From assembly GCA_017631635.1 (NCBI GenBank), contig JAGBSX010000007.1, positions 1 to 57,816 of the forward strand: a DNA stretch of 57,816 nucleotides, written 5' to 3'. Below the pieces are notes generated by a model. That model did not search any database, had not been told where the DNA came from, and worked only from the letters and a program-made list of their open reading frames with translations. This document shows, one piece after another, positions 36,739 to 44,953 of this stretch (positions are counted from its first letter, which is position 1; each line of letters begins with the position of its first letter). The stretch comes from Clostridia bacterium. GTDB taxonomy: Bacteria > Bacillota > Clostridia > Christensenellales > RUG350. The translations under genes were made by a program, and so were the position numbers.

Positions 36739-37518
36739 ATGTATTCGTTTAAGTTTGACAAATTTAGTTTTTCTAGACATATAGATGAACATCCATCTTC
36801 CAAAAATTTTGACAGACATACTCACAATGAGTATGAGATGTTGTGTTTTTTTGAGGGTGAGGCAAACTACAACGTAGAAGGTAAAATCTCCCGTTTGCAA
36901 GCAGGAGACGTAGTTATCATACCTACGGGGGCTTATCACAATCTATCTCTACTAGCCGACTGCAAATATGATAGATTATTGTTTTACTTTGACCGTGATA
37001 TACTCCCCTTAGAGATAATGGACAAATTGGACTCTTTGCCATTTGTAATAAGCACCTCAGAGTATAGCCGAATATCAAATATATTTAGCCGTGTCAACTA
37101 CTATTCTACCGTATATCCTCAATCGGACGTAGAAATACTAGTAGAAAACTTGCTCAAAGAACTCATCATCAATCTAACTCATATAGCGGATAACACTACC
37201 TACAAGCACGAATACAATGCCACCGTAGGCAAAATAATACAGTACGTAGCCGACCACGTGAGAGAAAAAATCGAACTAGAAGATATAGCCTCTCACCTAT
37301 ATCTATCCAAATCTCATATCCAAAATATATTCTGCGAATATATGGGTATCGGTCTCAAGTCGTATATCATCACCAAGAAGATATATCAAGCCCAACAACT
37401 CATCAACTCAGGTGTCAAGGCAGGAGACGTATGTGCTATATGTGGATTTAATGATTATTCTTCATTTTATAGAGCATATCGCAAGGTGCTAGGTATCACA
37501 CCTACCAAATCAAAATAA
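36739..37518 (+). CDS. AraC family transcriptional regulator
   Basis: 259 aa. N-terminal cupin sensor (about 15-100): FDRHTHNEYEMLCFFEGEANY, LQAGDVVIIPTGAYHNL. The C-terminal two-HTH AraC domain (about 160-257) has LEDIASHLYLSKSHIQNIFCEYMG and GDVCAICGFNDYSSFYRAYRKVLGITP. It is divergent from the sugar-acid operon and likely activates it on hexuronate or a related ligand through the inverted repeat between them. Confidence 0.95.
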   Translation: MYSFKFDKFSFSRHIDEHPSSKNFDRHTHNEYEMLCFFEGEANYNVEGKISRLQAGDVVIIPTGAYHNLSLLADCKYDRLLFYFDRDILPLEIMDKLDSLPFVISTSEYSRISNIFSRVNYYSTVYPQSDVEILVENLLKELIINLTHIADNTTYKHEYNATVGKIIQYVADHVREKIELEDIASHLYLSKSHIQNIFCEYMGIGLKSYIITKKIYQAQQLINSGVKAGDVCAICGFNDYSSFYRAYRKVLGITPTKSK

Positions 37519-37528
37519 TCAAACTGAT

Positions 37529-37556
37529 AATCACCGTATAATCGGTGATTTTTTTT
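37529..37556 (+). terminator. araC terminator
   Basis: Stem AATCACCG/CGGTGATT, 6-base loop, eight T. It follows the AraC stop by ten bases. Confidence 0.9.
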
Positions 37557-37560
37557 ATTA

Positions 37561-37584
37561 AAAAAGAGTGCCGTGTGGCACTCT
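37561..37584 (-). terminator. XRE gene terminator (twin stem copy 1)
   Basis: Stem AGAGTGCC-GTGT-GGCACTCT with T-run on the minus strand. The 20-base stem-loop is identical to 38388-38407. Confidence 0.85.
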
Positions 37585-37588
37585 AAAA

Positions 37589-37906
37589 TTATTTTGTATG
37601 AGAATTTTGGACAAAAGATAAGAGTCCTTGCTTGGCAGGTTCGGACAATTCTCTATAATATTTCAATAGACATTTTTCATCATTTGATATAGCGCTTGAG
37701 ACAGATTGAATATAATCGTCACTATTCCCTATCAAATAATCTACTGATACCGAAAAGTACTCTGCGAGCGCTATAAGTTGCTCAATAGAAGGTTGAGTCC
37801 TCTCATTTTCCCAATTATTGTACGTACCTTGGCTAACGTTCATAATTTTGGCTATATCTCTTTGAGATAAGCCCTCTCCTGTACGAAGTTCAAACAATCT
37901 AATCAT
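37589..37906 (-). CDS. XRE family transcriptional regulator
   Basis: 105 aa with an N-terminal HTH (about 9-62): GEGLSQRDIAKIMNVSQGTYNNWENERTQPSIEQLIALAEYF and then the VSVDYLIGNSDD continuation typical of Xre repressors. The C-terminal 35 residues form a short helical tail. It is divergent from the zinc-ribbon gene across two near-identical AT-rich operator-like sites. Probable autoregulator; ligand unknown. Confidence 0.92.
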   Translation of the reverse strand: MIRLFELRTGEGLSQRDIAKIMNVSQGTYNNWENERTQPSIEQLIALAEYFSVSVDYLIGNSDDYIQSVSSAISNDEKCLLKYYRELSEPAKQGLLSFVQNSHTK

Positions 37907-37953
37907 AATCCTACCTCTCTAAATAAAAATATCAAAAAACCTATTCAAAAGTA

Positions 37954-38008
37954 TTGACAAATTAAGTTTTTTAATCTATAATATTGTCAATGATTAGATT
38001 TTTTAATC
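37954..38008 (+). promoter_or_regulatory. Consensus promoter with two XRE operator-like repeats
   Basis: -35 TTGACA (37954-37959), 17-bp spacer, -10 TATAAT (37977-37982). ATTAAGTTTTTTAAT (37961-37975) lies in the spacer and GATTAGATTTTTTAATC (37992-38008) just downstream; both are inverted repeats and share TTTTTTAAT. Repressor binding at both would block the promoter. Confidence 0.75.
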
Positions 38009-38024
38009 AAAAAGGAGGTTTTAT

Positions 38025-38336
38025 ATGTTTTGCAAAAATTGTGGTAATGAAGTTAGCGACAGAGCAGTAGTTTGCCCAAAGTGTGGTTGTGCTACAAATG
38101 GCAATAGTAATACTGAGATTGATTCCCCAAGCACAGGTTTTAACGTACTAGGATTTTTCTTTCCATTGATAGGTTTAATTTTGTATCTAGTATGGAAAAA
38201 TGAATATCCTCTCCGTGCCAAAGGTATCGGAAAATGGTCATTGATTAGCGTAATAATTTCAATCGTTATATACGTAATATATTTCGCATTGATAGGTGCT
38301 GCTCTTGGCGGACTCGCTGGTGGATATTATTATTAA
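38025..38336 (+). CDS. Zinc-ribbon membrane protein
   Basis: 103 aa. An N-terminal zinc ribbon, FCKNCGNEVSDRAVVCPKCG (residues 2-21), is followed by a polar linker, then two or three hydrophobic segments (about 44-62 and 72-100) ending in a glycine- and tyrosine-rich tail. This resembles the zinc-ribbon plus DUF4190/TM2-like layout common in Clostridia. AGGAGG precedes the ATG. Function is unknown; control by the XRE regulator is likely from the operators in front. Confidence 0.85.
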   Translation: MFCKNCGNEVSDRAVVCPKCGCATNGNSNTEIDSPSTGFNVLGFFFPLIGLILYLVWKNEYPLRAKGIGKWSLISVIISIVIYVIYFALIGAALGGLAGGYYY

Positions 38337-38339
38337 GAA

Positions 38340-38368
38340 AAAACTACCGAAAATGTCGGTAGTTTTTT
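38340..38368 (+). terminator. Terminator of the zinc-ribbon gene
   Basis: Stem ACTACCGA/TCGGTAGT, 5-base loop, T-run. Confidence 0.9.
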
Positions 38369-38383
38369 ATTGTCGAATATAAA

Positions 38384-38411
38384 AATAAGAGTGCCGTGTG
38401 GCACTCTTATT
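38384..38411 (-). terminator. Terminator of the creatinase/creatininase remnant (twin stem copy 2)
   Basis: 12-bp stem AATAAGAGTGCC/GGCACTCTTATT with GTGT loop; the core equals 37565-37584. Confidence 0.85.
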
Positions 38412-38412
38412 T

Positions 38413-39500
38413 TTATACTATTGCGTTGTTTAGGTATTCTAGAGATTTATCTACCATTTCTTTGCCTATCTCCATACTAGCCTCTCTAGCACTCTCCGTG
38501 AACCAATGCTTGATATCGTCTATACGGTCAAGTTTGATACAATCTGGATATAGAGCCATGAGTATACTACTCTCATACTTACCTGCGTGGTCGTATCCGG
38601 TAGCATTTTGGACGGCAGTAGACATAGTAGGTATGACCTTAATCCAACTAAACGGATATCTAGACAGAATTGTACTAGATCTCTACGCTCTCCCTCGAGT
38701 TTGCCCATGACTACTGGTAGTCCGATAGATGGAGAATATCCGTCTATCTTGGCAGAAAGATTGAGTTGAACGATATCGTTGCGACCTATCTCTCTATATG
38801 AACTACGGCTGATAGCGTGACGAGTACTCTCCTCACTAAATACGTACATAGGTAGACCTTCGTACTCAGCACCGTTCTCGTATATAACTCTCTGGGCTAC
38901 ACCTACCATTTGTAGTTCGTTGACACCTGGCTTTAGTTGACGAATAACTTCGTCAGTAGCCAACTCTATGATTCTAAATCCTTCTCTCAAGCAAGCTATC
39001 TCATTCTCACTCTTGATAGAACGTAGTGCTACCATTATGTCGTTGCACTTGACTATCTCAGCCTTAGGATAGCACTCATTGAGTCCATCTATGATAGGCA
39101 AAGTACACTCTACGTATGAGCCTAGACCTATCTTGATGTTCTCACCAGTCACACCCAAAGACTTGAATACTTCGTTGAAGGTGCTAGCCTGCAATTCTGG
39201 GTAAGAAGGATCGGCAGACTCTCTAAACTCGCGAAGTACGAATACTTTGTCAATCTTGCTACGATCTTTGCCAAATATAGCAGATTCAGGACCTACCAAC
39301 AATGCAGCATCTCCATTTGCAGCGATAGCCACACCTGCTCTCTCGAACAACGGCCAAAAACCAGAGAAGTATCTAGCATTTGCGTAGTCGCTCTCGGTAG
39401 ATACAACTACCATCACGTCTAGTCCACGGTCAGCCACCATCTTGGCAGCCTTCTTGATACGCTCTTGGTACTCATAATCAGGTATACAAATTCTTCCCAT
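38413..39500 (-). pseudogene. Creatinase-like M24 protein joined by deletion to a creatininase C-terminus
   Basis: From 39500 the frame encodes about 280 residues of a creatinase/prolidase-like protein (MGRICIPDYEYQERI, then YFSGFWPLFERAGVA, and the pita-bread fold with LRSIKSENEIACLREG) up to DLVQFCLD near 38660. The sequence then changes frame and reads YPFSWIKVIPTMSTAV, DHAGKYESSILMALYP and on to LEYLNNAIV, the last quarter of a creatininase-family amidohydrolase. About 110 residues of the first and roughly 150 of the second are missing, so a single out-of-frame deletion near 38655-38662 fused two adjacent genes. The M24 part shows NLSAKIDGY instead of the usual metal-binding Asp pattern, as in creatinase-like members. 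Confidence 0.8.
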
Positions 39501-39660
39501 AAATTTTACCTCACTAGTATTTAATTATTTGACTTGTATTGAATAATTTTATTCAATTCCATTTTACTACTATTTGTTGCAAAAGTATTTGTACTTTTAT
39601 AAAAATTTTTTGTACTTTTGTAAACTGTTGAACAATTTATGTGAATTTTGCGACTATAAA

Positions 39661-39690
39661 TAAAAAAAAGCAGAATATTCTCTGCTTTTT
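39661..39690 (-). terminator. arsR-like gene terminator
   Basis: Stem AAAAAGCAGA/TCTGCTTTTT with 6-base loop and a T-run on the minus strand. The remaining spacer between 39501 and 39755 shows no gene; it is AT-rich. Confidence 0.8.
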
Positions 39691-39755
39691 GGATATACAT
39701 CTCATACCAACGACATAAATATATTGTACGCACGCACCTACACGCGCATACAATA

Positions 39756-40088
39756 CTACTTCGTCAAAGTAGCCTGTCTAACACCTGCTAGCATTATATC
39801 GTGCAAATATTTGCTACCGATAGAGTACACTACCACCTTGCCTATGCGATTTGATTTGACAAATCCTACGTCCCTAAGATACTTGAGTTGATGAGATATA
39901 GTAGTCTGGTTGATTGATAATATCTCGGACATATCTCCTACACACATATCCGTGATTGATAAGGCTGAGAGCATCTTGACTCTAGTAGGGTCTGATAGAG
40001 CATCAAATACTCTAGTCAGACTAGATATCTCATTGTTGTCAGGGAGATAATATTGTACCGTTCCTCTAGTGATAGTGTCTATTAGCAT
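39756..40088 (-). CDS. ArsR/SmtB family transcriptional regulator
   Basis: 110 aa from the ATG at 40088, seven bases after AAAGG; a TTG two codons earlier is the alternative. Winged helix: VFDALSDPTRVKMLSALSITD, then SEILSINQTTISHQLKYLRDVGFV and GKVVVYSI. The alpha-3 metal site of ArsR or CadC (ELCVCDL) is CVGDMS here, so one cysteine is missing and metal sensing is doubtful. It is divergent from the 55-aa membrane peptide and may control it. Confidence 0.9.
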   Translation of the reverse strand: MLIDTITRGTVQYYLPDNNEISSLTRVFDALSDPTRVKMLSALSITDMCVGDMSEILSINQTTISHQLKYLRDVGFVKSNRIGKVVVYSIGSKYLHDIMLAGVRQATLTK

Positions 40089-40190
40089 ACGCAAACCTTT
40101 TTTCTTTTATGATACTACACAAAAAAAATCGAAAAAAGTATAACATTTTCACATTGACACGCATATTGTAATATATATAGGAGGACTACT

Positions 40191-40358
40191 ATGCTCAACA
40201 ATATAGTCTATATACTCATCATACTCATACTATTATTTAGTTCTAACGGAAATTTTAATAGAGGAGGATTGTGTATGCTCTTGTTTAGTATACTAGGCAT
40301 ATTCTTCTGCTCTAGAGGGACTTGCTCAAATATCATCCCTGTCACTACTACCGTTTGA
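40191..40358 (+). CDS. 55-aa membrane peptide
   Basis: Short reading frame behind a perfect AGGAGG (five-base gap). A hydrophobic helix (residues 4-17) is followed by a polar stretch with NGNFNRGG, a second hydrophobic helix (27-40) and a Cys/Ser/Thr tail CSRGTCSNIIP. A -35-like TTGACA is at 40154-40159. The gene runs convergently into the last 33 bases of the minus-strand membrane gene at 40326. It is too short for the usual gene callers. Function unknown. Confidence 0.65.
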   Translation: MLNNIVYILIILILLFSSNGNFNRGGLCMLLFSILGIFFCSRGTCSNIIPVTTTV

Positions 40359-40871
40359 TGTAGATTTGGCAAAATATGATAGTATGGTATCGTATACCCT
40401 TTGCAATATATAATCGTACACGACTGCAAATACTGCGACCATAATAGCAAGTATAGGATAGCCTATCTCAAATCCTAACTTGTCAAAATCGATGACTATC
40501 ATACCCTTGAATACTTCGTAAAATATGTAAAATAAGATACTGACGTAGACTACTTTCATCAAAATAACGACTATCTTGCTCAACTTGACGTCTCTCAATA
40601 ATACAGTCGCCAAGGTAAATAGTCCACTAAATAGAATATAGTACAAGCAAAAAGGTAGTCCTGTGAGTAGTGTTGTCACTATCGACACGGCTATATAGGA
40701 TAATACACCCTCTCTCTTTGCTCCCCTAGCCATAGGTATCATTAGGCAAACAGATGCTATCGCCTGCAGAGATATAGTCACAGGGTCTATCACAAAAGAT
40801 AGATAGACAAATACTATCTGTAATGCCGAAAATATGCCTACTAGGGCAATATTGTACGAACTAGTCTTCAT
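40326..40871 (-). CDS. Multi-pass membrane protein (ECF S-component-like)
   Basis: 181 aa with about five transmembrane helices: NIALVGIFSALQIVFVYLSF opens as in ECF-transporter S components and related DUF2232-like proteins. ARGAKREGVLSYIAVS follows the second helix. The C-terminal 20 residues are polar and acidic. No ECF ATPase is adjacent. It is the last gene of a DUF5685-J-like-membrane set, starting one base after the J-like stop, which suggests a shared role. Transport of a small substrate is only a guess. Confidence 0.6.
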   Translation of the reverse strand: MKTSSYNIALVGIFSALQIVFVYLSFVIDPVTISLQAIASVCLMIPMARGAKREGVLSYIAVSIVTTLLTGLPFCLYYILFSGLFTLATVLLRDVKLSKIVVILMKVVYVSILFYIFYEVFKGMIVIDFDKLGFEIGYPILAIMVAVFAVVYDYILQRVYDTILSYFAKSTSNGSSDRDDI

Positions 40872-41501
40872 TTAGCAACATCTAATAAGGTCAAATCCCA
40901 TGCACTCGCAACAACAGTCCATACATATGAGATTTGAGCAACAATTCATAGCCGAATCAAAGTTGTCATTGTTGTTAGGTCTTTGATAACTGCGTGAATA
41001 ATGGGTATCTTGTTGATATCCTTGATTTTTGCCCATTACGACGTGAATACGATTGAGGGCTTCTTTGTACTTTTGGTTATTGGGGTCCATCATAATAGCG
41101 TCATTGAGTTGTTTTTCGGACTCTATATGCCAACCTCTCTTGTAGTATACTACTGCCTGTAGATAATGCCACTCTGCACTACGCGAAGGGATAGCATCAA
41201 GTTTGGATTGAGCCTCGTCAAATCTGCCTTGTTTGATATCCTCGCTGATTTTTTGTAGCATATCTTCACTAGACTCTATCTTGACTCGCGAATCTAGTAT
41301 ATCCATAGCCTCTGTGTATGCTTGTCTAAGGATAGATATCTTGCGAGCAGCCTCTGCACCCACTTCTCCCTCTTTGAATACGTCTTCTTGATATTTGGAT
41401 TTCTCTCTCTCAAAAGCATCCTTGACATCTTGCTGTGTAGCAGTCGCTTCGTTAAGCCCAAAAATTAAAAACGGATTTTTTCCTTCTTCGTACCCTTGCA
41501 T
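40872..41501 (-). CDS. J-like and TPR protein with a cysteine-rich tail
   Basis: 209 aa. Residues 10-70 match a degenerate J-domain: NPFLIFGLNEATATQQDVKDAF and the AYTEAMDILD helix, but the HPD motif is absent (KYQEDVFKEG). A TPR-like pair follows (about 80-155; AEWHYLQAVVYYKRGW). The last 30 residues are CCSNLICMDCCCECM and CC, with about ten cysteines, a possible metal-binding or palmitoyl-like patch. It overlaps the DUF5685 gene by 37 bases and is coupled to it. Confidence 0.8.
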   Translation of the reverse strand: MQGYEEGKNPFLIFGLNEATATQQDVKDAFEREKSKYQEDVFKEGEVGAEAARKISILRQAYTEAMDILDSRVKIESSEDMLQKISEDIKQGRFDEAQSKLDAIPSRSAEWHYLQAVVYYKRGWHIESEKQLNDAIMMDPNNQKYKEALNRIHVVMGKNQGYQQDTHYSRSYQRPNNNDNFDSAMNCCSNLICMDCCCECMGFDLIRCC

Positions 41502-42346
41502 TGTTCACCTCTAAATATTTCCCTCGTTCTAGCGGGGATTCCCATATATATAGTATTAGTCAATATTCCTTCACTTATTTTGACGTCTATCTTGTCGTAG
41601 GCTATTCGCATACTGTTGATAATCGCATTGAATATTGCTTTTAATTCTTCTTCGTGTCTGGTCTTGTATGCGACCAAATCTCCATTGTAATCATCAAACG
41701 CATTGAGAAATACGTTGAAATTACTATTTTTGTAATCGTCGTCCAAGTCGTCCAAAGCATCTATGAGATACACCCACTTCCCTAACTGATATAGTAGAGT
41801 GGTCTCATCTTCGCTAAGTGTTCTAAACTCACTACCTAGCCCCACCATAATCCTACCAAAAGTATCGCTCACTTTGTCCACAGAGTTCTCGTTCGACACT
41901 TCATATTCTCTGAGTTTTGTATATTCTTCTCTAACTAGAGCCTCTAGTGAGGGGTATTTTTCACACGCACGGCGATAACTTCTCTTTAGTACACTACGCG
42001 CTAGTTTTCTAAATTTGTGTCCACCGTCTATGATATCGTCTTGCACTTTGTAGTAAAGCAATATATTGCTCATCTCTACCACCTGCTTGGTTATATCGTC
42101 ACGGCGAATCATCTGACTACGTCTAAAGGGGTGCAATATACAATTTTCTGTATCAAACTGCACCTCTACCTCCATAAGATTGTGCGCAAATGCGTTGAGA
42201 AAAACATAGTCGTATGAGGTAGAAAATCTCATCAATTGACCACAATTTGAGCCTATCGACTTGCATATACCACAATAATATGCCTTAAACTCATAGTAGT
42301 CCTTGATATACATATTCGGCTTGTCTGGTAATACGTACCCGTACAT
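41465..42346 (-). CDS. DUF5685 family protein
   Basis: 293 aa. The opening MYGYVLPDKPNMYIKDYYEF and YYCGICKSIG is the DUF5685 signature, with a Cys pair that may bind metal. The remainder is all-alpha, reminiscent of prenyl-synthase-like folds (YDYVFLNAFAH, DALDDLDDDYKN). Its role is unknown. AAGGAG precedes the start. The same order (DUF5685, J-like, membrane protein) suggests a conserved unit. Confidence 0.85.
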   Translation of the reverse strand: MYGYVLPDKPNMYIKDYYEFKAYYCGICKSIGSNCGQLMRFSTSYDYVFLNAFAHNLMEVEVQFDTENCILHPFRRSQMIRRDDITKQVVEMSNILLYYKVQDDIIDGGHKFRKLARSVLKRSYRRACEKYPSLEALVREEYTKLREYEVSNENSVDKVSDTFGRIMVGLGSEFRTLSEDETTLLYQLGKWVYLIDALDDLDDDYKNSNFNVFLNAFDDYNGDLVAYKTRHEEELKAIFNAIINSMRIAYDKIDVKISEGILTNTIYMGIPARTREIFRGEQCKGTKKEKIRF

Positions 42347-42354
42347 ATATCTCC

Positions 42355-43353
42355 TTATTTCTTGGCTACAAAGCCTACTTTGTCATATACCTTTTTCAAC
42401 GTGACAGAGGCAATTTCGCTAGCCTTGTCAGCACCCTTGTATGCGATATCTAGCAAATATGCTTTGTCGTTAATCAATCTATCATATTCCTCTCTAATAG
42501 GACGTAGTCTCTCAACTACTGCGTCGGCAGTACGCATCTTGAGAGTACCGTAACCTTGTCCTTCAAATTCTAATTCTGCGTCCACAATACTCTTGCCAGT
42601 CATAGCAGAATATATGGTGATTAGATTTGATACGCCCGGCTTGTCTTGAGGAGAGTATGCTATCCTATTGTCACTATCGGTGACAGCCTTCTTAAATTTT
42701 TTGATAATGCTATCGCTATCTTCTATGATAGAGATTGTAGCATTTGCATTAGAGTCAGATTTGCTCATCTTGGCTACTGGGTCTTGGAGAGAATAAACCT
42801 TAGCGCCATAACTAGGTATAAATGGCTCTGGCACTACGAAAGTGTCTCCGTAGGCATTGTTAAATCTAATGGCGATATCTCGTGCCAATTCTACGTGTTG
42901 CTTTTGGTCGACGCCTACTGGGACTAGCGCAGTATCATATAGCAATATATCCGACGCCATTAGTACAGGATAATCCATAAGCCCCATATTTAGGTTGGTT
43001 TGATGTTTGGCAGACTTGTCCTTGAACTGAGTCATGCGAGACAATTCTCCTATGTACGAATTGCAATTGAGCACCCAAGTAAGTTCGGCGTGTTCGTGCA
43101 CGTGTGATTGAAAGAACATAGTGCTCTTCTCTGGAGATAGTCCACACGCTATATATTGCGCCAAAAACGACATAGCACGTTCTCTCAACTGTGCAGGGTC
43201 TTGTCTTACTGTGATAGAGTGCATATCTACTACGCAATATATACAATTGTATTCTTCTTGAAATTTGAGCCAATTGTCAATAGCACCTATATAATTTCCT
43301 ATTGTGATACAACCTGTAGGTTGTATTCCGCTAAAAATTCTCTTCTTGTCCAT
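42355..43353 (-). CDS. trpS: Tryptophanyl-tRNA synthetase
   Basis: Class I synthetase charging tRNA-Trp. 332 aa. The HIGH equivalent is PTGCITIGNYIGA, the KMSKS loop is KMSKSDSN, and VDMHSIT and VGVDQKQHVELARDIA are typical of the bacterial short form. No T-box or trp leader precedes it; it appears to be read from the long upstream operon. Confidence 0.98.
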   Translation of the reverse strand: MDKKRIFSGIQPTGCITIGNYIGAIDNWLKFQEEYNCIYCVVDMHSITVRQDPAQLRERAMSFLAQYIACGLSPEKSTMFFQSHVHEHAELTWVLNCNSYIGELSRMTQFKDKSAKHQTNLNMGLMDYPVLMASDILLYDTALVPVGVDQKQHVELARDIAIRFNNAYGDTFVVPEPFIPSYGAKVYSLQDPVAKMSKSDSNANATISIIEDSDSIIKKFKKAVTDSDNRIAYSPQDKPGVSNLITIYSAMTGKSIVDAELEFEGQGYGTLKMRTADAVVERLRPIREEYDRLINDKAYLLDIAYKGADKASEIASVTLKKVYDKVGFVAKK

Positions 43354-43366
43354 ATATAATCCTCTC

Positions 43367-44953
43367 TTATAATATCACGTTATAATCAGTTTTATTGAGT
43401 AAATCTTGGTGATGTGTGATAAGTATCACGGTTTTGCCGATATTTTTGATATTCTCTATCATCTGTCTCTCGGTATTGACGTCGAGTGCAGAAGTAGCCT
43501 CGTCTAGTAGCAAAATTTGTCTATCCATAGCCAGCGCTCTAGCGACACACAATCTCTGCACTTGACCTTCACTAAGTCCATATCCTCGCTCACCTACGTA
43601 TGTATCTAGTCCATTGTCCAAAGTGTCTACTAGTTGATCCAAGCAACATATCCTCAATATATCTCGCACCTTCTCGTCACTAATATCTTCGTTGAAGAAC
43701 TTGACGTTGTCCCTGATAGTACCAGAAAACACCATATTACCTTGAGGGACGTATGCGAATAACGCTAGTCTATTGGAGATATCCACACCTTCGCTATTTA
43801 CGACAATCTCTCCACTAGTAGGCTCGTACAATCCCATTATCAATTTGATAAGCGTGGTCTTGCCTGCGCCAGACTCTCCTGCTATACCTACGAAATCTCC
43901 CTTATTGATAGTCATAGATAAGCCTGATATGACAGGGGTATTTTCTTCGTATGAGTAGGACACCTCTCTCAACGTCATCTTATCAAAAGTAATATCCTCG
44001 GCTCTCATATCTACCACGTCAGGCAATCTAGTCAATTCGTCTATTCTCTTCTTGCTAACTCTCATCTTGGATAGCCTGCTCACTAGAGATGGCAGAGACT
44101 TGATAGGAGTTTGAAATTGCAGTACCAACTGTAGCAACGCTATCATACTACCGTAAGTAATCGCACCTGAACTCACCGAATCAGCACCTGCGCACATCAC
44201 TAGGTAATATATACCCATTATTCCAGCGTAGGTCACCACGTTCATAGTGACTGATATGATAGCGAGCATTAGTTTGTAATGGTGATTGTCTCGTTGGATA
44301 GTATCAAATCTTTGATACACCTTATCCTCGACACCTACACCTCTCATCAGAGACATATTTTGGATAGATTCACTAAAAAATGCTCTTGATATAGATTCGC
44401 TCTCTTGTATTTGCTTGTGTCGCTTAAAGACCACGCGTCCATATAGTACAGACAACAAATACACTATAGGCAACAAAACAATCATAGCATAGGCAAAGAT
44501 AGGCTCTATTATGTATAGTATGACTATCGAATACACTACCTTGACGATAGCGTGACACAAAGAAGGTATGGCATCTACCAAGCCGTTGGTGTATATGGCT
44601 GAGTCTGAAAATGCTCTGTTTAGCAAATCTCCACTATGGTATGAGGCAATCGTCCTAATATCTTTGGTAAATATCGCTCTAAGCACACTTGCCCTCATAC
44701 TCAACGACGTCTTGATGTCCGTGATAGACGATAGATACGCATTGAACGCCATAGCAATAATCATAGACACTATAAGGATAGCGTAATTTATCAAAGCATC
44801 AGCGACCTTTTCACCCAAAAAGACAGCGTCTATCAGTTGTCTAGTAGCCAACGTGGTAGATACTGTGAGCAATCCTACCAAAACTGCAGTCAAAGTAATG
44901 AAAACAAGTTTTAGATATAGATATTTAGTTGAAAACGTCGAATATTTTTTCAA
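43367..44953 (-). CDS. ABC transporter, fused permease and ATPase
   Basis: 528 aa with a TTG start that overlaps the S26-peptidase stop (TTGA). Six transmembrane helices (about 10-290) are followed by an ATPase: Walker A GESGAGKTTLIK, Q-loop VPQGNMVF, signature GYGLSEGQVQRLC, Walker B ILLLDEATSALD. The signature is LSEGQ rather than LSGGQ. No N-terminal C39 peptidase domain is present, so leader removal must be separate, consistent with the adjacent S26-like peptidase. It probably exports the product of the hprK/pqqD/S26 module. Confidence 0.9.
   Translation of the reverse strand: MKKYSTFSTKYLYLKLVFITLTAVLVGLLTVSTTLATRQLIDAVFLGEKVADALINYAILIVSMIIAMAFNAYLSSITDIKTSLSMRASVLRAIFTKDIRTIASYHSGDLLNRAFSDSAIYTNGLVDAIPSLCHAIVKVVYSIVILYIIEPIFAYAMIVLLPIVYLLSVLYGRVVFKRHKQIQESESISRAFFSESIQNMSLMRGVGVEDKVYQRFDTIQRDNHHYKLMLAIISVTMNVVTYAGIMGIYYLVMCAGADSVSSGAITYGSMIALLQLVLQFQTPIKSLPSLVSRLSKMRVSKKRIDELTRLPDVVDMRAEDITFDKMTLREVSYSYEENTPVISGLSMTINKGDFVGIAGESGAGKTTLIKLIMGLYEPTSGEIVVNSEGVDISNRLALFAYVPQGNMVFSGTIRDNVKFFNEDISDEKVRDILRICCLDQLVDTLDNGLDTYVGERGYGLSEGQVQRLCVARALAMDRQILLLDEATSALDVNTERQMIENIKNIGKTVILITHHQDLLNKTDYNVIL

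Noticed and set aside
40208-40450. Minus-strand 80-aa frame near the ArsR gene.
   Set aside because: No ribosome site, and it overlaps two better frames, the plus-strand peptide and the membrane protein.
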